Assembly: GCF_022095675.1 (NCBI RefSeq)
Contig: NZ_JAHYSG010000046.1
Location: 24,607-88,606 of the forward strand
Length of the DNA: 64,000 nt
Reading direction: 5' to 3'
From: Dactylosporangium sp. AC04546
GTDB taxonomy: Bacteria; Actinomycetota; Actinomycetes; Mycobacteriales; Micromonosporaceae
This document shows, one piece after another, positions 59,120 through 64,000 of this stretch; positions within the stretch are counted from its first letter, which is position 1, and the number at the start of each line of letters is the position of its first letter. The position numbers and the translations under genes are program-made. The notes under the pieces are model-generated. The model had not been told where the DNA came from and searched no databases. It saw only the letters and a program-made list of their open reading frames with translations.

Positions 59120-59548
59120 ATGCAGGTGGGCGACATGACGACTCCTCGTAATCTGGCGGAAGTCTATCCGTTTGGTCGCGGCCGCTACCGTGAGGCCGGA
59201 CGGCGGCTGACGGGAGACGACACCGTGAACATCCGCGAGAACCTCGTGCACTGGATGAGCGAGACCGGTGACCGGGCGAAGGCGCGGGACCTCTACGCCG
59301 AGGTGCTCGCGGTCCGGGAGCGGGTCCGGGGCACCGATCATCCGCAGACCGTGAGCACCCGCACCGACCTCGCGTTCGCCGCGGCGGAGACCGGCGACAT
59401 GGGGCGAGCGCGGGACGAGTACGCGGTGCTGGCCCCGTCGCTCGAGCGGACCCTGGGCCTCCGCCACCCGGAGACGGTGGCCGCCCGCGAGAACCTCGCC
59501 TACTGCACGCGGGCCGCCGCTCCGGCGAAGCGACGGTTCCCATGGTGA
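59120..59548 (+). CDS. Short tetratricopeptide-repeat protein
   Basis: 142 residues from ATG 59120 (59135 also possible). Two TPR units of the kinesin-light-chain/NB-ARC-associated type: RENLVHWMSETGDRAKARDLYAEVL...HPQTV and RTDLAFAAAETGDMGRARDEYAVL...HPETVAARENLAY. Length suggests a piece of a larger actinobacterial TPR regulator. Its end overlaps the AAC(2') start by seven bases. Confidence 0.65.
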   Translation: MQVGDMTTPRNLAEVYPFGRGRYREAGRRLTGDDTVNIRENLVHWMSETGDRAKARDLYAEVLAVRERVRGTDHPQTVSTRTDLAFAAAETGDMGRARDEYAVLAPSLERTLGLRHPETVAARENLAYCTRAAAPAKRRFPW

Positions 59549-60063
59549 GCGTTGTGCACACTTCGTCGTTGACGATGCAGCAGTACCGCCGGATCCGCGA
59601 ACTGCTCGAAACAGCGTTCGGCGGCAGGTTCGGCGACGACGACCTGGAGCATGCGCTCGGCGGGCTGCACGTGCTAATCGAGGAGCACGGCGCGCTCGTC
59701 GGGCACGGGGCCGTCGTGCAGCGTCGGCTGTTCCACCAGGGCCGGGCGCTGCGCGCCGGCTACGTCGAGGCGGTCGCCGCGCACCCGCCAGGCAAGGGCC
59801 ACGGTGCGCGGGTCATGCACGAGGTTGAGCGAATCGTCCGCGGCGCGTACACGATCGGCGCGCTGTCGGCGTCCGAGGGCGCTGGCGAGTTCTACCGCAG
59901 GCGCGGGTGGGTCCGCTGGGAGGGGCCGACCGCGGTCCTGGCTCCCGGCGGGCTCACCCGCACCCCCGACGACGATGACAGCACCTACGTGCTGCCGATC
60001 GACGCCGACGTCGACATCACGCAGCTGATCGCGTGCGACTGGCGCGACGGCGACGTCTGGTAG
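59542..60063 (+). CDS. aac(2'): Aminoglycoside 2'-N-acetyltransferase (AAC(2')-I type)
   Basis: 173 residues, the size of mycobacterial AAC(2'). The GNAT fold shows LEHALGGLHVLIEEHGALVGHGAVVQRRL, GYVEAVAAHPPGKGHGARVMHEVE (acetyl-CoA loop), GALSASEGAGEFYRRRGW, the GPTAVLAP segment, TRTPDDDDSTYVLPID and the end CDWRDGDVW. The overall match to the AAC(2')-I family is strong, including the last motif. It would transfer acetyl to the 2' amino group of aminoglycosides; a chromosomal housekeeping role is possible. Meets the ABC permease gene tail to tail with one base between. Confidence 0.9.
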   Translation: MVSVVHTSSLTMQQYRRIRELLETAFGGRFGDDDLEHALGGLHVLIEEHGALVGHGAVVQRRLFHQGRALRAGYVEAVAAHPPGKGHGARVMHEVERIVRGAYTIGALSASEGAGEFYRRRGWVRWEGPTAVLAPGGLTRTPDDDDSTYVLPIDADVDITQLIACDWRDGDVW

Positions 60064-60064
60064 G

Positions 60065-62260
60065 TCACTCGTTGCGCGCCGTCTCCGGGCCGGTGATGCG
60101 TCGCAGCAGCGGCAGCGTCGTGCCGATGATCGCCAGCGACACCACCAGCCCGCCCGCGACCATCGCGTAGAACGACGGCGGCGGGGCCAGCAGGGTGTAG
60201 TCGAGCTGCGCGCGCAGGAACAGGTGCGCCGCCAGCAGGCCCATGCCGATCGCGATCGCGGCCACCAGGAAGAGCGGCACGACGGCCTCCAGCGCCACCA
60301 CGCCACGCAGGGTGTTCAGCTGTACCCCGGTGAGCCGCAACAGGCTGAACGGACGCTTCCGATCGCTCAGCCCACCGGCCACGCTCACCGCCAGGCTGCA
60401 CCCCGCGATCGGCAGGCTGCACAGCATGATGACGTTCGCGAGCTGCTGGAACTGCACGAGCAGCCGCGCCGAGTCGGCCTCCCACTCGCCGACCGAGGAC
60501 GAGAACCGGTACGTCGCCGGGAATGCGCGGATGAGCATCGTGCGCGCGCGTTCGAACGCCGCCTGGTCGGCGGTGTTGACGACCACGGACAGGACCGGCA
60601 GGCGGTTCAGGTCGGCGGCGGACTCGGGCGCGGCCTCCCAGCCGAGCGAGTCCCGCGGGTTGAACGACCGTGGCCCGACCAGGTCCGGCCACACCGACCC
60701 GACCGCGGCGCCCGGCGCGCACGCACCGTACACCCGCAGGCGATCCAGCTCGGCGCAGTCGACGAGACCGATCGGACCGCGCCGGTCCGGCCCCTGGCGC
60801 ACCAGCGTGACGCTGGTGACCCCGGGGATGTTCGCCAGGCCGGCCGGGATGTCGGCGGCCGTCGGCTGCGGGCCGTCCTCGGGCCAGAACGTCTGCGACA
60901 GCGACGTCGCCGCCACCGAGTCGGCGCGGGGCTCGCCGCGGTTCGCGACGTACGTGGTGATCGCTCCCGTCGCCGCCGCGGTGATGAACAGGGCCACGAT
61001 CAGGCCGCTCACCGAGCGGAACCCCGCCTTCGGGTTGTCGGCCAGCCGGCGCCCGGCGATGAGCGCGGCGGGGCGGTGGGCCCGGCCGGCGAGCACCCGC
61101 GCGCCGAGCATGGTGAGCCACGGCCCGGCCAGCACCAGCCCGATCAGGATCAGCACGAAGCCGGTGAGGTACGCCAGGATCTGCTGGTTCGACGTGTCCG
61201 GCCGCCGGCCGATGAACCAGGCCAGCTCGGCGACCCCGGCGACGAGCGGGACCAGCCGCCAGGCGCCGGGCGGCTTCGGGGTGACCCGGCGGCTCACGCC
61301 GAGCGGGGAGATCTGCACGCGGCGCAGCGCCAGCCAGGTCGCCACCACCGCGCCGGCGGGGATACCGAGCGCGACGAGCAGCACGTCGGGCAGGGTCAGC
61401 GTCAGGTCGCCGAGGAAGAACCGCTCGCCGGTGAACGGGACCAGCGCGAGGGCCGGCCGGACCGCGGCGAACAGCAGGAAGCCGGCGGCCGTGCCGATGA
61501 GCGCGGCGATCGTCGACTCCACGGCCGAGATGTGCGCGATCTGCCGCGGGGTGGCGCCGATCAGGCGCATCGCGGCGAAGCGCTGCTCGCGGCGGGTGGC
61601 GGCCAGGCGCGTCGCGGTACCGATGAACATGAGCACCGGGAACAGCAGCGCGGCGGCCACGACCGAGAGGATGAGCGTCATGCCGTCCTGGTTGATGCCG
61701 ACGATGCAGCGGGTGCAGTCGCTCGGGTCGGTGGTCATGATCTGGTTGACCTTCACCGCGCCGAGCTCCTCCAGCGTCGCCGCCGGCCGGCCGATGACGA
61801 TGATGAGCGAGTCGGGGGAGGGCAGCGCCGCGTCGCCGATGACACCGGCCCGCCGGCCGGGGAAGCGGTCGCCCAGCTCGGCGGCGGGTGTCGAGTCCAG
61901 CAGCTCGGCCAGCGCGGGGGAGACGTAGTACTCGCCGTCGGCCGGCAGGTGCGGGATTCCCGGCGGTACCGGCGAATCGGCGGCCAGACCGGCGACCTCG
62001 ATCCGGCCGATGGACTCGCCGCGGTAGTAGTCCTTGCGCGCCAGCCACCAGAGCTCGGCGCCGGAGCCCTGCGTGGAGCTGGGCGCGGTCATGGTGTTGA
62101 GCCAGGCGTACCGGAGGTTCTGCTCGCCGACGGCGTTCATGCCCGCGAGCGTCGCCAGCAGCATGCCCACGCCGAGCGTGACCGCGGCGGCGATGATGAC
62201 CAGCCGGGTCGCCGCCTCCTTTCCTCCCGCCAGCGACAACCTGAGCGCGAACTTCGTCAT
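60065..62260 (-). CDS. ABC transporter permease (FtsX/MacB-like, long type)
   Basis: 731 residues, ten helices in the two FtsX blocks (about 235-380 and 600-720), with large extracytoplasmic loops that contain two Cys (DPSDCTRCIVG) in the first. The repeated FtsX signature GATPRQIAHISAVESTIAALIG is present. ATG 62260 overlaps the stop of the ATPase gene. Such permeases work with an ATPase to export peptides or lipids or to act in stress sensing. Confidence 0.9.
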   Translation of the reverse strand: MTKFALRLSLAGGKEAATRLVIIAAAVTLGVGMLLATLAGMNAVGEQNLRYAWLNTMTAPSSTQGSGAELWWLARKDYYRGESIGRIEVAGLAADSPVPPGIPHLPADGEYYVSPALAELLDSTPAAELGDRFPGRRAGVIGDAALPSPDSLIIVIGRPAATLEELGAVKVNQIMTTDPSDCTRCIVGINQDGMTLILSVVAAALLFPVLMFIGTATRLAATRREQRFAAMRLIGATPRQIAHISAVESTIAALIGTAAGFLLFAAVRPALALVPFTGERFFLGDLTLTLPDVLLVALGIPAGAVVATWLALRRVQISPLGVSRRVTPKPPGAWRLVPLVAGVAELAWFIGRRPDTSNQQILAYLTGFVLILIGLVLAGPWLTMLGARVLAGRAHRPAALIAGRRLADNPKAGFRSVSGLIVALFITAAATGAITTYVANRGEPRADSVAATSLSQTFWPEDGPQPTAADIPAGLANIPGVTSVTLVRQGPDRRGPIGLVDCAELDRLRVYGACAPGAAVGSVWPDLVGPRSFNPRDSLGWEAAPESAADLNRLPVLSVVVNTADQAAFERARTMLIRAFPATYRFSSSVGEWEADSARLLVQFQQLANVIMLCSLPIAGCSLAVSVAGGLSDRKRPFSLLRLTGVQLNTLRGVVALEAVVPLFLVAAIAIGMGLLAAHLFLRAQLDYTLLAPPPSFYAMVAGGLVVSLAIIGTTLPLLRRITGPETARNE

Positions 62261-62922
62261 GAGTGCACCAGCGCGTTCACCTTGCCGTCGCGGACGATGA
62301 CCTGGCGGTCGGCGTACGCGGCGACGCGGGCCTCGTGCGTCACGAGCACGACGGTGGTGCCCTGTTCGCGCGCCGAGGCGACGAGAAGGTCCATGACCTG
62401 TTCGCCGGTGAGCGAGTCGAGCGCGCCGGTCGGCTCGTCGGCGAACAGCACGCCGGGCTTCGCGACCAGGCCGCGGGCCAGCGCGACCCGCTGAGCCTGC
62501 CCACCGGACAGCTCGCCGGAGCGGCGCCGCTCCAGGCCGGCCAGGCCGAGCCGCTCGAACCAGGGCCGGGCCTCGCGCAGCGCCGCCGGCCGCTTGGCGC
62601 CGCCGAGCAGCAGCGGCAGCGCGACGTTCTCCTCCGCGGTGAGCTCCGGGACGAGCTGGCCGAACTGGAACACGAACCCGAACCGGTCGCGGCGCAGCAC
62701 GCTGCGCTCGGTCTCGCCGAGCGTGTCGACCCGGCGGCCGTCGAAGTGGATCTCGCCGGCATCGGGCACCAGGATGCCGGCCAGGCAATGCAGCAGCGTC
62801 GACTTGCCGGAGCCGCTCGGGCCCATGACGGCGACGATCTCACCCTGCTCGACCAGGAGCGATGCGCCGCGCAACGCCGGCGTCTCGCCGAAGGACAGGG
62901 CGACCTCGCGGGCCTCGATCAT
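62257..62922 (-). CDS. ABC transporter ATPase (MacB/LolD type)
   Basis: 221 residues. Walker A GPSGSGKST, Q-loop VFQFGQLVPELT, signature LSGGQAQRVALARG, Walker B VLFADEPTGALD and H-loop VTHEARVA are all intact. It pairs with the downstream permease; coding overlaps of four bases on both sides tie it to the PadR and permease genes. Confidence 0.95.
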   Translation of the reverse strand: MIEAREVALSFGETPALRGASLLVEQGEIVAVMGPSGSGKSTLLHCLAGILVPDAGEIHFDGRRVDTLGETERSVLRRDRFGFVFQFGQLVPELTAEENVALPLLLGGAKRPAALREARPWFERLGLAGLERRRSGELSGGQAQRVALARGLVAKPGVLFADEPTGALDSLTGEQVMDLLVASAREQGTTVVLVTHEARVAAYADRQVIVRDGKVNALVHS

Positions 62923-63443
62923 CGCTTGACCACCTTCCGGAGTGCGTCGAGCCGGGCGATCGTGGTGTCGATCCAGTGCAGGTCGGCCTCCAGGTGGAAC
63001 AGGCCGTGGTCGGCGAGCAGCGCGTCGACGAGGTTGCCGCCGCGCTTGATCGCCGTGAGCTCCTGCATGCGCTTGAGATGGGTGGCGCGCTGGCTGTCGA
63101 GATACTCCTCGGCGGGCCGGCCCAGCATCAGCGCCAGCACCACCTTCGTGAACAGCACCGACTGGAGGTTGGGCTCGGCATCGACCGGCTCGGTCAGCCA
63201 GGCGTCGACCTCGGTCGCCCCGAGCTCGGTGATGACGTATCGCTTGCGATCGGGCCCGACCCCCGGCTCGACGTCGCCGATGACGACCTTCCCGTCCCGC
63301 GCGAGGCGCCCCAGCGTGGCGTACACCTGCCCGAACGGCAGCGGCTTGCCGCGGCTGAAGAACGTGTCGTAGTCGCGCTTCAGGTCGTAGCCGTGGCTGG
63401 GCTCGCGCTCGATCAGACCGAGCAGGGTGAGGGGAACGCTCAT
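62919..63443 (-). CDS. PadR-family regulator of the ABC transporter
   Basis: 174 residues. Winged helix: LTLLGLIEREPSHGYDLKRDYD, YATLGRLARDGKVV and wing RYVITELG; a C-terminal helical dimer part completes the PadR/Vir_act_alpha_C form. It is the first gene of the three-gene operon and probably represses it from palindromic sites just upstream. Confidence 0.92.
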   Translation of the reverse strand: MSVPLTLLGLIEREPSHGYDLKRDYDTFFSRGKPLPFGQVYATLGRLARDGKVVIGDVEPGVGPDRKRYVITELGATEVDAWLTEPVDAEPNLQSVLFTKVVLALMLGRPAEEYLDSQRATHLKRMQELTAIKRGGNLVDALLADHGLFHLEADLHWIDTTIARLDALRKVVKR

Positions 63444-63452
63444 GTTTTCACC

Positions 63453-63480
63453 ATACCCTGAGCGTATACCTCGCGTATAT
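63453..63480. promoter_or_regulatory. Probable PadR operator: overlapping ATAC-GTAT palindromes
   Basis: Two inverted repeats share an arm: ATAC-N7-GTAT at 63453-63467 and ATAC-N5-GTAT at 63466-63478, followed by a related GCGTACAT at 63488-63495. They lie 10-37 bases before the PadR start codon. PadR sites are often short AT palindromes of this form. Assignment is inference. Confidence 0.55.
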
Positions 63481-63552
63481 ATCCTCGGCGTACATCCATG
63501 CTGTTCGTGATCTGTTCACGCCGCGGTAGCCGGTGTATCCGACGCTCCTGAG

Positions 63553-64000
63553 GTGCGCACACCACGGTTACTCGTCGCGGCACTGGCCGCGCTCACCTTG
63601 CCGCTGCTCGGCACCGCCGCTCCCGCCGCGGCGGAGGACGCCTCGGGCGTCGTGATCAACGAGGTCGAGTCCAGCGGCGGCTCCCCGGGCGACTGGGTCG
63701 AGCTGCTGAACACCGGCACCGCCGACGTCGACCTCTCCGGCTGGGTGCTGAAGGACAACGACGACACCCACGTCTTCACGATCGCGTCCGGAACGACGAT
63801 CACGGCCGGCGGCTACCTCGCCCTGGACGTCGAGGTGGCCTACGGCCTGGGCGGCGCCGACTCGGCCCGCCTCTTCCGGCCCGACGGCACCACGCTGGTC
63901 GACGCGTACTCCTGGACGGCGCACGCGACGACGACGTACGGCCGCTGCGGCGCCGGGTTCACGACCACGACGTCGCCGACCAAGGGCGCGGCGAACGACT
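63553..64000 (+). CDS. Secreted lamin-tail-domain protein, 3' end beyond window
   Basis: The frame is open from GTG 63553 to the right edge (149 codons seen). A signal peptide of about 28 residues (LLVAALAALTLPLLGTAAPAAA) precedes a lamin-tail domain: VVINEVESSG, DWVELLNTGTADVDLSGWVL, GYLALDVE. Lamin-tail domains in actinobacteria sit on secreted nucleases, phosphatases or adhesive proteins; the rest is needed to say which. No strong ribosome site. Confidence 0.8.
   Translation, partial: MRTPRLLVAALAALTLPLLGTAAPAAAEDASGVVINEVESSGGSPGDWVELLNTGTADVDLSGWVLKDNDDTHVFTIASGTTITAGGYLALDVEVAYGLGGADSARLFRPDGTTLVDAYSWTAHATTTYGRCGAGFTTTTSPTKGAAND

Overview
This window is chromosomal DNA of a high-GC actinobacterium. 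GTG starts are common, many genes overlap start-to-stop by 1 to 4 bases, and regulators of the SigE-like ECF, LytR-CpsA-Psr, PadR and TetR types are typical of the group. Gene content (an AAC(2')-type acetyltransferase, LamG/GH43 secreted enzymes, a GtrA-fused glycosyltransferase, a C-terminal fragment of a GT39-type mannosyltransferase) fits a filamentous actinomycete, most likely Micromonosporaceae. That family assignment is an inference.

Layout. 1-1.4 kb: a kinase-like protein running off the left edge. 1.7-4 kb: a pile-up of mobile-element debris in which an IS with a frameshifted transposase abuts a truncated IS1380-type gene, which in turn abuts a truncated hydrolase. 3.9-6.4 kb: a compact three-gene minus-strand cluster (27-residue peptide, E1/ThiF-like adenylating enzyme, PqqD-like/HExxH membrane protein) that looks like an uncharacterised RiPP pathway; a strong hairpin lies between peptide and enzyme genes. 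6.4-13.5 kb: a decayed zone (flavodoxin-family, IS110, TnsA-like and Excalibur remnants) with a few intact genes (secreted protein, APH-type phosphotransferase, serine hydrolase). 13.5-18.4 kb: a giant secreted LamG/GH43 enzyme with a LacI-type palindrome upstream. 18.8-26.5 kb: two sigma-factor modules, a double prenyl-synthase fusion and a membrane Ser/Thr kinase. 26.5-28.7 kb: secreted GH2 enzyme.

28.8-36.3 kb holds two outward-facing operons. One (minus) has a CoA-ligase remnant, acyltransferase, ComA-like phosphosulfolactate synthase, VOC protein and esterase. The other (plus) has a GT39 remnant, GT2-GtrA and a membrane esterase. They meet at about 33.165 kb, where both lead genes have lost their 5' halves, apparently by one deletion. 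38.3-41.5 kb: sugar ABC importer without ATPase. 41.5-46.7 kb: SSS carboxylate transporter with sigma factor and small membrane protein, divergent from DUF3311-CstA-YbdD; together these look like a pyruvate/monocarboxylate uptake locus. 47-51 kb: LCP wall-assembly protein, MFS exporter with TetR. 51.8-56.1 kb: sigma/anti-sigma pair, MarR with PH-domain protein, NhaA-thioredoxin fusion. 56.2-64 kb: a 17-bp tandem repeat, a Cys-rich four-helix protein, DM13 protein, GGDEF protein whose 3' end is antisense to a tRNA-Ile(UAU) gene, AAC(2'), a PadR-controlled ABC transporter, and the start of a lamin-tail secreted protein.

Four separate sigma-plus-membrane-partner modules and at least ten gene fragments in 64 kb suggest a regulatory and actively rearranging chromosome region. 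No database search or computation was run; family calls rest on visible motifs and remembered family features.
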